A DNA stretch of 45,509 bases from Clostridia bacterium (GCA_030154225.1 JASKKI010000012.1:1-45509), one strand, 5' to 3'. Positions 23,971 to 33,293 are shown, numbered from the stretch's first letter. The notes: generated by a model from the sequence alone, not told the origin. Numbers and translations: made by a program.

Positions 23971-25179
23971 ATGAAGAAAGAATTGAAATTACTCGTTATT
24001 CTTATGAGTATCTTAATTTTATTGACCAGTACGTCAGTTAGTTATGCTTCTTCTGATGATATTATCACTCTTGAGGAAGCAAAAGAATTAACCAAAAATA
24101 GCAGGACCCTTAAACAATATGAACTGGACCTGGAAAAAGCTAAATATGAATATTATCAGGCCAAAGATGAGTATGATGATGCCAAAACTCCATCTTATTA
24201 TAATTTGTTGCCATATTATTTTTACTTAACAGAAAGAGAAGCACAAGGAGAAGATGTTACTGAACAGTTAAAAATGGTAGAAAGCCAAATTAGTGCGGCT
24301 AAAGAAAAGTTAGATTCAGAAATAGAAAAAGCTGCTAGTTTAAAAGATAAAGTGCAAGACTCTGAAAATCGCTATGAGGATTCTAAAAAGGAATTAGAAA
24401 AATATAAACAAGAGTTGGACTATTTAGTAGAACAGTTATATATAACCATTCTAAAACAAGAAGATAGACTAAAGAGTCTGCAAGAAGAGTATGATCTAAA
24501 ACTTAATTTGCTTAATGTGGAAAGAAAAAAATTAGAATTAGGCAGAAGTACTCAAGAAGAAGTAAATAAATTGGCGGTAGAAGGGTCAAATCTAAACAAA
24601 ACAATAGTTGAGACTAACAATTCCATAAAAAATTTAAAAGGAAAACTAAATGATATGATGGGTAGAGACTATAACTGCACCCTTGTGTTAGAGCATTTTG
24701 ATGTACCCGAAGTTACTGCCGTACCTGCTTTTACAACCCTATTGTCCCAGGTTACCCAGGAATATATTATATTAAATCAAATTGAAAGAGATATTGAGAA
24801 AAAAAAGGATGACCTGGATGATGACAATGTTGAAGATGTGGAGTATCAAGCTGATCTTATTAATATTGAAATTAAAGAAAAAGAACTGCAGTTAGAAGAT
24901 GAAAAATATAAACTAAATGAAACTATAAATAATTTAATAACGGATCTTAAAATAAAACAAAAAAATTATCAATTAGCTAAAATTGATTTAACAAATGCTC
25001 AAAAAAGGTATGAATGGGATCAGAAAAGATTTGAAATTGGTCGAATTTCTAAGCTTGATTTGCATAAAAGTGAATTGAATTACATAAATACCAAAAATGA
25101 AGCTATTTCAGCAGGGTATGATTTTTATCTGGCGCAACATAAACTGGAATTAGCTGAAAAAGGAGTGTTAGTAAATTAA
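23971..25179 (+). CDS. TolC-like coiled-coil exported protein
   Basis: 402 residues. Signal peptide KLLVILMSILILLTSTSVSYAS, then long heptad-rich helices (residues about 35-190 and 270-400) with the internal repeat that marks the TolC/OEP family: LNVERKKLELGRSTQEEVNKLAVEG and KRYEWDQKRFEIGRISKLDLHKSELN (the GR-S-x-x-[DE] turn appears twice). The second repeat is in the place TolC uses for its helical tunnel. Beta-barrel strands are hard to see, so it may be a wall-spanning conduit in a monoderm, or an outer membrane channel if the organism is diderm. Last gene of the pump operon. Confidence 0.8.
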   Translation: MKKELKLLVILMSILILLTSTSVSYASSDDIITLEEAKELTKNSRTLKQYELDLEKAKYEYYQAKDEYDDAKTPSYYNLLPYYFYLTEREAQGEDVTEQLKMVESQISAAKEKLDSEIEKAASLKDKVQDSENRYEDSKKELEKYKQELDYLVEQLYITILKQEDRLKSLQEEYDLKLNLLNVERKKLELGRSTQEEVNKLAVEGSNLNKTIVETNNSIKNLKGKLNDMMGRDYNCTLVLEHFDVPEVTAVPAFTTLLSQVTQEYIILNQIERDIEKKKDDLDDDNVEDVEYQADLINIEIKEKELQLEDEKYKLNETINNLITDLKIKQKNYQLAKIDLTNAQKRYEWDQKRFEIGRISKLDLHKSELNYINTKNEAISAGYDFYLAQHKLELAEKGVLVN

Positions 25180-25213
25180 AGATTCCCAATGTTTACCGCC
25201 AAATTAAATAATT

Positions 25214-26245
25214 TTAAATAAAATAGCTAATTTCTGACTCGGGGAAAAAATCCCCGATTTTTTTTTGGAAAAATCCTTTCAATTCCTCCATGGTATCCTT
25301 AGGATAAACATATTTTCCATAACCGAACTGGCCGTATTTAAACTGCCTTTCCTCTTCCTCCATGGGAAGTTCTGTTTGAGGAAAGACCTCAAGGATCTGG
25401 ATTTTAGCTTTTTTTGTAAATCTGTGGGTAATAAGCTCAAAGGCCAAATGGGGAAATGCTTTGGGATTTAAGGTTGTCCGCAGATTATGTAGAAGGTTTT
25501 GGTATTCCCTTTGCCAACCATCATAAACAATAATTGGACCAATGATAAAACCTAAGGGATAATCTGCTTCTGAAACCTTGCCGGCGGCAGTAATCCTTTC
25601 ATCTAACGGGGGTGTGCTATGCTCAAATTTATTGATTACGTAATTACTGTTAAGACTAAAGCGAAAGCGGGTATTTCCATTATGCTCAAGATTTAAAAGA
25701 GAGTCTACATTAGTAAATTTTGTGACAAAACGAAATCTCCCATAAGTTTGTCTGGCAAAAAATTCTATAGTTTTAGCCAGGTTCCCTGTATATGGCTCGG
25801 TAGGGAGGGGGTCAGATGTTGCAGCCCCTTCAAAAATAGTAATCCGGGGTATATTCTTATCTATATATTTTTGGGTCCTCTCTAAAATTTCTTCGATGTT
25901 TACATATACTCGTAAATAAGGTTTTTTTCCTAAAGTAGTATTAAGATAACAATACTCACATTTACCGGAACAACTAGTGTTTAAGGGAAGCTGGTAATGG
26001 GCAGATGGTTTACAGGTTTGAAAGTCTTTACTCCTTCTAATTCCTACAACCATGGTATTTTTACTTTCCAAATACTGCTCCTGGGGTGTTTTCCCCGGTA
26101 TACCTGTTACCCTGTTATGGGAAGGTGTTTTAGTAATTGGTACACCTAGCTCTTTTAGTATTTGATAGATTTTTTGGCCTAAAGGGTAGTCTAAAGCGTC
26201 AGGTTCAAAAAGAGCTCTTTTAGGTATATAGGGGTATTCTTGCAT
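25214..26245 (-). CDS. splB: Spore photoproduct lyase (radical SAM)
   Basis: 343 residues. Repairs the thymine dimer 5-thyminyl-5,6-dihydrothymine in germinating spores using an S-adenosylmethionine radical. The cluster motif is CSGKCEYCYL (CxxxCxxC). N-terminal YIPKRALFEPDALDYPLGQK, FEGAATSDPLPTEPYTG and FRFSLNSNYVINKFEHSTPP match the family, and the length is normal. The presence of splB is the strongest sign that the organism forms endospores. Start ATG with AGGAGTG. The plus-strand terminator of the efflux operon sits in its 3' end. Confidence 0.95.
   Translation of the reverse strand: MQEYPYIPKRALFEPDALDYPLGQKIYQILKELGVPITKTPSHNRVTGIPGKTPQEQYLESKNTMVVGIRRSKDFQTCKPSAHYQLPLNTSCSGKCEYCYLNTTLGKKPYLRVYVNIEEILERTQKYIDKNIPRITIFEGAATSDPLPTEPYTGNLAKTIEFFARQTYGRFRFVTKFTNVDSLLNLEHNGNTRFRFSLNSNYVINKFEHSTPPLDERITAAGKVSEADYPLGFIIGPIIVYDGWQREYQNLLHNLRTTLNPKAFPHLAFELITHRFTKKAKIQILEVFPQTELPMEEEERQFKYGQFGYGKYVYPKDTMEELKGFFQKKIGDFFPESEISYFI
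25239..25266 (+). terminator. Efflux-operon terminator embedded in the splB coding sequence
   Basis: TCGGGGA-aaaaa-TCCCCGA followed by nine T, read on the plus strand. It lies inside the last codons of the convergent splB gene, where the same bases code for GDFFPES. Confidence 0.92.
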
Positions 26246-26348
26246 AGTGCACTCCTGTTTTTATTAGATTCCGTAATATTATTGGTCAAGAAACTGGTAA
26301 TTATTCAAAAACAAAAAAATCTTTTAAAAAATAATCTATGTCATCTAT

Positions 26349-27809
26349 TTATCTAGCTATGATAACCTGTCCCGTAGACGCCCTCCACTCTACCTTTGCC
26401 CCAACCAATTCTGCGATAGTGCGTACAGGTATGATGGTATGTTGATTTTTTAATACAGGTTTAATGGGAAGATAATGAGTCTGGCCATTATATGTAAAAT
26501 ATCGAGAAGCTAAGTTCAATTTTATATTATTTTCTCCTAAGGTAATTTCTATTTTATTAGGAGGTGTGAATTTTACTTTACCTCCCAGGCTTTCTACAGT
26601 TGCCCGTAAAGGGACCATAAAATGTCCTTTGGCAAGATATGGTTTTACTGCAAATTTGTTATTCCTACCGTTAACTAAAAACACCTCGTTATTTAATTGA
26701 AAAGTTAAACTTTTGTGTACTTGATTGTTTAGCATCCAAATTGCTTCAATAATCTGGTCATGGGAATCAGTAATATAAAAATCTGGCTTTAAACCTATTT
26801 TATTAATTTGCCGGCCATTAGGTGTTAGATACTTACCGGAAGTGAATTTTAAAGCACCACCGTTGACCAAAGGAACTAGGCTCTGTACTGTAGCTTTACC
26901 GTAAGTATTTGTTCCGATAATTATCCCTGCCTGCCTATCCTGGATTGCCCCGGCAAGTATTTCGGCGGCACTGGCGGTATCTTCATTGACCAGGACAATC
27001 AAAGGGAGTAGATCATGGGAGCCTACAGTTGTAATTAACTCTGGTTTTTGTCCCCGGTAGTATAATTTAACAAAAGGACCGGGTGGTAACAGTTCCCTGG
27101 AAATATCAAGGGCCGCTCCTAAAAGTCCTCCAGGATTGTCCCTTAAGTCTAAAATAAGTCCTTTTACACCATTTTCTTTAAATTTATTGAGCTCTTTGGA
27201 GAATTGTTGAGCCGCTTCTTGATTAAAATCCAAAAGTTTTATATAACCTATATTTTTAGCCAGGGTACTGGATTCTAGAGGCTTAATAACAATATATTCA
27301 CGGATCAATAAATATGAAAGATAGGTATGGGTACTTGGACGATAAGTTCTTAGTTTTAAGTAAGTACCGGGTTTTCCTCTAAATAGGTCTTTTATCTCCT
27401 CCATATCCATATTTATAAGAGGCCTATTGTCTAGATGGGTAATGATATCACCTTTTTGAATATTAACTCTGGCTGCGGGAGTGTCGGGAATTACTTCTGT
27501 GATTATAACCTGATTATTAACTATTTCAATAGTTACCCCGATACCACCGAATTTACCTTCTAAAGAAAGCCAAAAGTCCCGGAATTCTTGCTCATTAAAA
27601 TATTTTGTATAGGGATCATTTAAAGTAGCGATTACGTCAGAGACAGTAGTTTGACTTAATAAATTAAAAGGTACCGGTTCAAAATAGTGTTTCCAGAGAA
27701 TATCTTTGATTTCCTCAACTAAATGGACATTGTCTTCTTGAGCTTGTACAGGAAATGTAAAATATAATAGTGTTAAACATAAAACTAAAATGAAAATTTT
27801 CTTTTTCAA
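26349..27809 (-). CDS. S41 carboxyl-terminal processing protease with PDZ and copper-amine-oxidase-N-like tail
   Basis: 486 residues. Signal peptide at the N-terminus (ending near VQAQ), a PDZ domain around residues 85-170 (GKFGGIGVTIEIV, IQKGDIITHLDNRPL), then the S41 catalytic region: LRDNPGGLL, the serine in NEDTASAAEILAGAIQD and lysine in GTNTYGKATVQ. The tail after about residue 375 is a Cu_amine_oxidN1-type domain (FMVPLRATVESLGGKVKF, IIPVRTIAELVGAKVEW), common in secreted proteins of spore-forming Clostridia and probably a wall-binding or scaffold module. TTG start with GGGGTG upstream. Separate transcription unit; no partner gene is adjacent. Confidence 0.92.
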   Translation of the reverse strand: MKKKIFILVLCLTLLYFTFPVQAQEDNVHLVEEIKDILWKHYFEPVPFNLLSQTTVSDVIATLNDPYTKYFNEQEFRDFWLSLEGKFGGIGVTIEIVNNQVIITEVIPDTPAARVNIQKGDIITHLDNRPLINMDMEEIKDLFRGKPGTYLKLRTYRPSTHTYLSYLLIREYIVIKPLESSTLAKNIGYIKLLDFNQEAAQQFSKELNKFKENGVKGLILDLRDNPGGLLGAALDISRELLPPGPFVKLYYRGQKPELITTVGSHDLLPLIVLVNEDTASAAEILAGAIQDRQAGIIIGTNTYGKATVQSLVPLVNGGALKFTSGKYLTPNGRQINKIGLKPDFYITDSHDQIIEAIWMLNNQVHKSLTFQLNNEVFLVNGRNNKFAVKPYLAKGHFMVPLRATVESLGGKVKFTPPNKIEITLGENNIKLNLASRYFTYNGQTHYLPIKPVLKNQHTIIPVRTIAELVGAKVEWRASTGQVIIAR

Positions 27810-27995
27810 AAACTAGCACCCCATTTACCAGACATCTCTCATAATTATATATACAATATTACAAAAATTGAAACGTTTTTTGTCGAAAAAAACATTCTAA
27901 AAATTTCTCATTTAAGAATGGTAAAATACTAATATTTTAATTTATACTAATAATTAGCCACTGGCCATTAACAACTATTCATTTGGGAGGTCACC
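27810..27995. other. Divergent intergenic region between the S41 protease and the DMT transporter
   Basis: AT-rich, 186 bases with no gene. Possible -10 boxes occur (for example TAAAATACT near 27930) but no confident -35, so I do not assign a promoter. Confidence 0.25.
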
Positions 27996-28895
27996 ATGCA
28001 TTACCAAAAAGGAATTATTTATACTTTACTCTCGGCAGCAACTTTTGCCATGACACCTCTATTTGTTGTGAAAGCATATCAAAAAGGAGCTACAGCCTGG
28101 GAAATTATTTTCATTCAAAGTATAGTGGCTTCAAGTGTTTTATTTATCGGTTTATTACTGTTTTCTCCCCAAAATTTAAAAATAAATAAAAGTGAGTTAA
28201 AAGTATTAGCTCCTATTGGCTTAATTGGTAGTTTAGGGACAGTCATTTGCTATAACCTTTCCTTGCAGTATATTCCGGGAGGAATAGCTACGTTATTATT
28301 ATATACCTATCCGGTATTTGTCACCATTGGGGCAGTTTCAATTTTAGGCCAAAAATTTACCAGTAAGCAAATCCTAGCACTGATTTTTGGTTCCCTTGGT
28401 GTTATTTTAGCCTCAAAGGTTATGAAACTAAATGGAACAGGAATAAATAATATTGGATTCCTGTTAGGGATATTGGCTGCAATTTCTTATACCATTTTAA
28501 ATTTACTTAGTGAAAAAGCCTTAAAAACTATTTCCGTCTGGAAAGTTACTGCTTATACCCAATTTGGTTCTACTTTGGGTATTTTAGGCATTATCTACTT
28601 TTTTCCAAAATTAATTAATATCAACACCATAAAACCTGTTTTTTGGCTTTATGGAGGTGGTGTTTCAATTTTTTGCTCTATTATCCCAATATTTTTATTG
28701 ATGCAGGGTATTTCCTATATCGGCTCAAGTAGAGCGTCTATCATTTCAACGGTGGAAATTCCCCTTACCCTAGTATTAGTTTTTATTTTTTTGGGTGAGA
28801 GGTTTACAGGATTACAAATTTTCGGAAGCTTTCTTATCTTTTTTAGTGTTTTAATACTACGGACTGAGGGTGAAAATGCAAACTCTTTTGCATGA
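27996..28895 (+). CDS. EamA/DMT-superfamily membrane transporter
   Basis: 299 residues with ten predicted helices in two EamA repeats. The first repeat opens KGIIYTLLSAATFAMTPLFV; the repeat boundaries carry YIPGGIATLLLYTYPVFV and SIISTVEIPLTLVLVFIFLGER, the typical TYPVF and E-P-L features. Substrate unknown; family members export amino acids, nucleosides or drugs. RBS GGGAGGTC. Its stop lies beside the first in-frame codon of the Ku ORF (28892), but the preferred Ku start is 41 bases downstream. Confidence 0.9.
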   Translation: MHYQKGIIYTLLSAATFAMTPLFVVKAYQKGATAWEIIFIQSIVASSVLFIGLLLFSPQNLKINKSELKVLAPIGLIGSLGTVICYNLSLQYIPGGIATLLLYTYPVFVTIGAVSILGQKFTSKQILALIFGSLGVILASKVMKLNGTGINNIGFLLGILAAISYTILNLLSEKALKTISVWKVTAYTQFGSTLGILGIIYFFPKLININTIKPVFWLYGGGVSIFCSIIPIFLLMQGISYIGSSRASIISTVEIPLTLVLVFIFLGERFTGLQIFGSFLIFFSVLILRTEGENANSFA

Positions 28896-28936
28896 AAAAA
28901 GATTTAGGTGAAAAGCTAAAACCGGAGGTGAATTTA

Positions 28937-29764
28937 ATGCGGCCTATCTGGAAGGGAGCAATTTCCTTCGGTTTAGTAAATATCCCCATTAAGCTTTATA
29001 CAGCAACAGAATCAAAAGATATAAAGTTCCGCTTTCTTCATAAAGAATGCAAATCACCTATAAGGTATCAGAGATTTTGCCCGGTTTGCAACGAGGAAGT
29101 GGGGAATAATGAACTGGTGAAAGGATATGAATATGAATCCGGCCATTTTGTAGTTTTGGAAGATGAGGATTTTGAAAAAATTCCCTTGGAAAGTGTTAAA
29201 GCTATTGAGATTATTGATTTTGTTGATTTGTCCGAAATAGATCCCATATATTTTGTTAAATCATATTATTTAGCCCCTACAGAACTTGGTTTGAAACCAT
29301 ATCATTTACTGTTTAAAGCAATGCAGGAAACTGGTAAAATTGCCATTGCCCGTGTGGTTCTCAGGTCCAAAGAAACTTTGGCTTGTCTAAGATTGTATGA
29401 AAAGGCCTTATTAATGGAAACTATTTACTATCCCAACGAAATTCGCTCTCCGGAAATACTTCCTGAATTACATACAGAAGTAAACGTAAATAAAAATGAG
29501 TTAAAAGTGGCAAAAGACTTAATAATGAATTTAAGCACAGAGTTTAAACCTGAAAAATATACCAGTAACTATCGAGAAGCCCTGATGAAATTTATTGAAG
29601 CCAAGATAGCAGGAGAGGAAATAACTATTCCCCAACAACCGGAAAATGCAACGGTAGTAGATTTAATGGAAGCTTTAAAAGCCAGCTTGGCCCAGGTTGA
29701 AGGAGCCAAAGAAAAACCTAAAAAACGGGGGAGGAAGAAAAAGACTGAAAAAGTAGAAGTATAA
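28937..29764 (+). CDS. ku: Bacterial Ku protein (non-homologous end joining)
   Basis: 275 residues. Binds DNA ends as a ring and recruits ligase LigD. Start chosen at MRPIWKGAISFGLVNIPIKLY, the family's invariable N-terminus, with GGAGGTG 7 bases upstream; the track's earlier start adds 15 unrelated residues. Beta-barrel core visible as FRFLHKECKSPIRYQRFCP and IDFVDLSEIDPIYFVKSYYL. The lysine-rich C-terminal tail (KEKPKKRGRKKKTEK) is typical of bacterial Ku and helps DNA binding. No ligD lies in the window. NHEJ is useful in spores, which matches splB nearby. Confidence 0.96.
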   Translation: MRPIWKGAISFGLVNIPIKLYTATESKDIKFRFLHKECKSPIRYQRFCPVCNEEVGNNELVKGYEYESGHFVVLEDEDFEKIPLESVKAIEIIDFVDLSEIDPIYFVKSYYLAPTELGLKPYHLLFKAMQETGKIAIARVVLRSKETLACLRLYEKALLMETIYYPNEIRSPEILPELHTEVNVNKNELKVAKDLIMNLSTEFKPEKYTSNYREALMKFIEAKIAGEEITIPQQPENATVVDLMEALKASLAQVEGAKEKPKKRGRKKKTEKVEV

Positions 29765-29781
29765 AGTCTGATGAAACTAGA

Positions 29782-29804
29782 AACCGGGTATTGCCCGGTT
29801 TTTT
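29782..29804 (+). terminator. Terminator after ku
   Basis: AACCGGG-tattg-CCCGGTT followed by TTTT. The stem is perfect with a 5-base loop. Confidence 0.9.
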
Positions 29805-29878
29805 CACATTTTTTTCCTGTAATTATCAGATAACACCGAAGATATTTATTACTAGATATTAAGGTTTCTGGTGATAGC

Positions 29879-30565
29879 ATGTTGATTATTATTAAAAAAG
29901 GTTTTGTTAAACAAATTTTAATTTCATTTATAATTGTTATTTTTTGTTTACTGGTTTATGAACATATTAGTTCGGATAAAGTTGCTGCTGTTATGGCCAG
30001 GGGAAACACAGTTATAGTTATTGATGCAGGACATGGTGGCAGAGATCCCGGGGCTGTTTACGGCACCATTTATGAAAAAAATATTAACCTGGATGTAGCT
30101 AAAAGATTACAAAAAATTTTAAAAAGGAAAGATTACAAGGTGGTTATGACCCGGAGTAAAGATGTAAATTTAGTTAACTGGAAAGATAATGGTTCATACC
30201 AGAGAGCTTCACTGTGGCAAAGGGCTTATATATCAAAGAAAAAAAATGCTGCTATCCTTGTTAGTATCCATTGTAATAGTGATAGCAGGGGAGCATTTTT
30301 CGGTCCTCAAACCTTTTACCATCCAAGGAGTGGTAGAGGGAGAAATTTAGCTGTTTCCATTCAAGAAGAGTTGATAAAAGTAAGGTATACCAGAAGGAAG
30401 GCCATTCCCGGGAATTATTATCTTTTAAATAATACTTACTCCACAACGGTGATTGTAGAATTGGGGTATTTATCAAATAGTAAAGACCGTAATTTTTTAT
30501 CTTCACCTGAATTTAGACAAAAATTTGCCCAGGCCATTGCCGATGGTATATGTAAAATCTATTAA
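29879..30565 (+). CDS. cwlD: N-acetylmuramoyl-L-alanine amidase, CwlD-like
   Basis: 228 residues, amidase_3 fold. One N-terminal membrane anchor (ILISFIIVIFCLLVYEHI), then VIVIDAGHGGRDPGAVYG with the first zinc histidine, EKNINLDVAKRL with the zinc glutamate, VSIHCNSD with the second histidine and the catalytic-side VIVELGYLSNSKDRNFLSS. Length and anchor match CwlD, which removes peptides from muramic acid when the spore cortex is made, but another envelope amidase is possible. Follows ku after a terminator. Confidence 0.88.
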   Translation: MLIIIKKGFVKQILISFIIVIFCLLVYEHISSDKVAAVMARGNTVIVIDAGHGGRDPGAVYGTIYEKNINLDVAKRLQKILKRKDYKVVMTRSKDVNLVNWKDNGSYQRASLWQRAYISKKKNAAILVSIHCNSDSRGAFFGPQTFYHPRSGRGRNLAVSIQEELIKVRYTRRKAIPGNYYLLNNTYSTTVIVELGYLSNSKDRNFLSSPEFRQKFAQAIADGICKIY

Positions 30566-30699
30566 AGCAATTTGTTCTATAATATAACAAAAAAATTAAA
30601 ATCTCTATTTTATAGTACAATGCAGGAAAAAACAAAAAAATGTTTAAATTCTTCAATAGAGAATTAATTTTTCTCTAATCTGTGAATAAGGAGGTGTTA

Positions 30700-30715
30700 A
30701 AAATCTTCGGATTTT
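30700..30715 (+). promoter_or_regulatory. UUCG-capped hairpin in the leader of the DcuC-like gene
   Basis: AAAATC-TTCG-GATTTT follows a fine RBS-like TAAGGAGGTG (30687-30696) that serves no visible gene, about 40 bases before the true start. The C(UUCG)G cap is a stable RNA tetraloop; it could occlude or space the two Shine-Dalgarno-like sites. Confidence 0.5.
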
Positions 30716-30757
30716 AGAGAAAATTCAAAAAAAGTAAAAAAGTAAGGAGTGATTAAT

Positions 30758-32017
30758 ATGTTAGTATTTATTGGTGCTATTATTGTTATTGCTACCGTAT
30801 ATTTTTTAATTAAACAGTATGAATCCCGTATGGTTTTATTTACTGCAGGTCTTTTAATGGCTTTAATAGCTTTGCAGCCTATGGCTGGCCTTGATGCTTT
30901 TGCAAAGAGAATGACTACCGGTGGACTCATTCAAGCTATTTGTTCTGTTATGGGTTTTGCTTTTGTTATGAAATATACAGAATGTGATAAACACTTAGTA
31001 AATCTACTGGCTAATGGTTTAGCTAAAGTTAGACCTATTTTAATTCCAGGAGCAGTTTTAGGGACATTTGCAATCAATATTGCTTTACCAAGTGCTGCAG
31101 GGGTTTCCGCTGCCGTTGGTGCCATATTTATTCCATTATTAATCGGGGCTGGAATTCACCCGGCTACAGCTGCTACAGCGGTATTTGCTGGGACTTTTGG
31201 AAGTATGTATAATCCAGGTTTATCCCATAATCCTTTTATAGCTAAACTGGCCAATGTTGATGTTATGGATGTTATAGCCGTTCACTCAACGGCAGACCTT
31301 GCTGCTGGAATAATTGGAGCCATTAGTTTAACTATTGTAGCTAAGATACTTAAAGAAGATAAAGGATATATTGATGAAACAGCAGCTACATCATTAGAAA
31401 CCAAAGAAACATTCAATACAAATATTCTTTATGCTATTGTACCCGTTATTCCGGTAGTATTACTGGTTTTAGGGTCATCGGTAATTCCTGCTATCAAAAT
31501 GGGTGTTCCCCAAGCAATGCTGATAGGGGCCGTTATTGGTGTGGTAGTAACTCGAAAAAATCCTGCAGAAGTCACCAAGCAGTTTTTTGCAGGGATGGGT
31601 GATGCTTATGCCAAAATCATGGGTATTATTATTGCTGCCGCTGTGTTTGTTGAAGGTATGAAAGCAGTTGGGTTAGTTGATGCATTTATAAACATGCTAA
31701 TTAATTCTGAAAGTGTAGTTAAAATTGCCGCTACTTTTGGGCCGTTCCTTTTAGCTGTAGTATCAGGTTCCGGTGATGCCGCCGCCTTTGCCTTTAACGA
31801 AGCTGTAACACCCCATGCTGCAAAATTTAGTTTGGAAATTGTTAATATGGGTAGTATTGCTGCTTTAGGTGGTGCCTTAGGCCGTACTATGTCTCCAATC
31901 GCCGGTGCAGCTATTGTTTGTTCTTCCATTGCCGGTGTCAACCCCATGGAATTAGCTAAACGAAACGCACCTGGTATGATAATTGCAACTATAGTAGCTA
32001 TGTTCATTCTACTTTAA
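30758..32017 (+). CDS. DcuC-family anaerobic C4-dicarboxylate transporter
   Basis: 419 residues, about 12 membrane segments. The stretch ICSVMGFAFVMKYTECDKHLV is very close to the DcuC family, and GTFGSMYNPGLSHNPFIAKLA and SGSGDAAAFAFNEAVTPH are also typical. DcuC carriers exchange or export succinate and related acids; the present genes suggest a carboxylated amino acid, hydantoin or ureide as substrate. Start ATG at 30758 with AAGGAG 9 bases upstream is preferred over the track's GTG. First gene of a five-gene transport and hydrolase operon. Confidence 0.85.
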   Translation: MLVFIGAIIVIATVYFLIKQYESRMVLFTAGLLMALIALQPMAGLDAFAKRMTTGGLIQAICSVMGFAFVMKYTECDKHLVNLLANGLAKVRPILIPGAVLGTFAINIALPSAAGVSAAVGAIFIPLLIGAGIHPATAATAVFAGTFGSMYNPGLSHNPFIAKLANVDVMDVIAVHSTADLAAGIIGAISLTIVAKILKEDKGYIDETAATSLETKETFNTNILYAIVPVIPVVLLVLGSSVIPAIKMGVPQAMLIGAVIGVVVTRKNPAEVTKQFFAGMGDAYAKIMGIIIAAAVFVEGMKAVGLVDAFINMLINSESVVKIAATFGPFLLAVVSGSGDAAAFAFNEAVTPHAAKFSLEIVNMGSIAALGGALGRTMSPIAGAAIVCSSIAGVNPMELAKRNAPGMIIATIVAMFILL

Positions 32018-32048
32018 TACTATTAATAAATTAGAAGGAGTTTAAATT

Positions 32049-33293
32049 ATGAAAGTTAATAAAGAGAGGTTAAAACAGGATTTTGATAATATTGCCCGGT
32101 TTGGCAAATTAGATAACGGTGGGGTTACCAGATTGGCCTTTTCCGAAGAAGATTTAAAAGCCCGCCAGTATTTACTTGATGTCATGAAATCTCTTAACCT
32201 GAAAGTGAGTATTGATGCTTTTGGTAACATCCGTGGTAGGCGAGAAGGGCAGTTTGATCTTCCGCCTGTCATGATTGGTTCCCACCTTGATACAGTACCT
32301 AATGGTGGCCATTATGATGGTGTAATAGGAGTTATTGGTGCTTTAGAAGTAATCAGGGTTTTAAATGAAAATAACATTGTTACCAAACGACCTATTGAGG
32401 TGATTAATTTTTCCTGTGAAGAATCCAGCAGATTTAGAGCCGGTACTTTAGGTAGTAAGGTAATGGTAGGAAAATTTACTAAAGACAAGTTAAAAACTTC
32501 AATAGATAAAGATGGTATTAGTTTGTATGATGCTTTAAAACAGGCAGGTTATGATCCTGACCGATTGGAAGATGCACGCATAAATAACGGTGATATTTAT
32601 GCCTTTATGGAAATGCATATCGAACAGGGACCGGTATTGGAACAGGAAAAATACCAAGTTGGGATTGTAACAGCTATTGCTGCTCCCACAAGATTTAAAG
32701 TACTTATTGAAGGTAGAGCCGACCATTCCGGTAATACTCCGATGAATATGCGTAAAGATGCATTAACAGGTGCCAGTGCATTAATTTTAGGAGTTGAACA
32801 GATAGCCAAGAGTGAAGCAGGTGAAAGAACGGTAGGAACTGTAGGCTATGTATATGTAGAACCTGGTGCTATGAATGTTGTTCCCGGTAAAGTTGAGCTG
32901 GGTATTGATATTAGAGATATTAACAGTACAGATAAAAAGGTTGCCGTGAAAAAAGTAATAGATTTAATCCATAAAATCCAGAAACAAAGGAATCTAGAGA
33001 TCAAATATGAAATTTTAGCTGATGAAGAGCCTGTGGTTTTATCAAATAAGATAATAAGCTGCCTAGAAAATGAAGCGAAAAAGTACGGTTTTTCATATAA
33101 ACTTATGCCCAGTGGGGCTGGTCATGATGCTATGTATATGACCAATGTTACTAATGTAGGCATGATTTTTATACCCAGTATTAATGGGGTCAGTCATAAT
33201 ATTGCTGAATTCAGTCGTATGGAGGATATAAAAATGGGCACAGATTTGCTTTTAAAGGCTACAATAAAATTAGCCCAAGAAGAATGTGAATAA
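32049..33293 (+). CDS. N-carbamoyl-L-amino acid hydrolase / allantoate amidohydrolase (M20 family)
   Basis: 414 residues. Cleaves N-carbamoyl groups (ureido compounds) to give amino acid, CO2 and NH3. Family signatures: GNIRGRREGQ, IGSHLDTVPNGGHYDGVIGV (metal histidine and aspartate), INFSCEESSRF, MHIEQGPVLEQEKYQVGIV, DHSGNTPMNMRKDAL and PSGAGHDAMYM. All metal ligands are visible, so it should be active. It follows the carrier by 31 bases with GGAG and is followed by a decayed M20 relative and a hydantoinase-like amidohydrolase. Confidence 0.93.
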   Translation: MKVNKERLKQDFDNIARFGKLDNGGVTRLAFSEEDLKARQYLLDVMKSLNLKVSIDAFGNIRGRREGQFDLPPVMIGSHLDTVPNGGHYDGVIGVIGALEVIRVLNENNIVTKRPIEVINFSCEESSRFRAGTLGSKVMVGKFTKDKLKTSIDKDGISLYDALKQAGYDPDRLEDARINNGDIYAFMEMHIEQGPVLEQEKYQVGIVTAIAAPTRFKVLIEGRADHSGNTPMNMRKDALTGASALILGVEQIAKSEAGERTVGTVGYVYVEPGAMNVVPGKVELGIDIRDINSTDKKVAVKKVIDLIHKIQKQRNLEIKYEILADEEPVVLSNKIISCLENEAKKYGFSYKLMPSGAGHDAMYMTNVTNVGMIFIPSINGVSHNIAEFSRMEDIKMGTDLLLKATIKLAQEECE

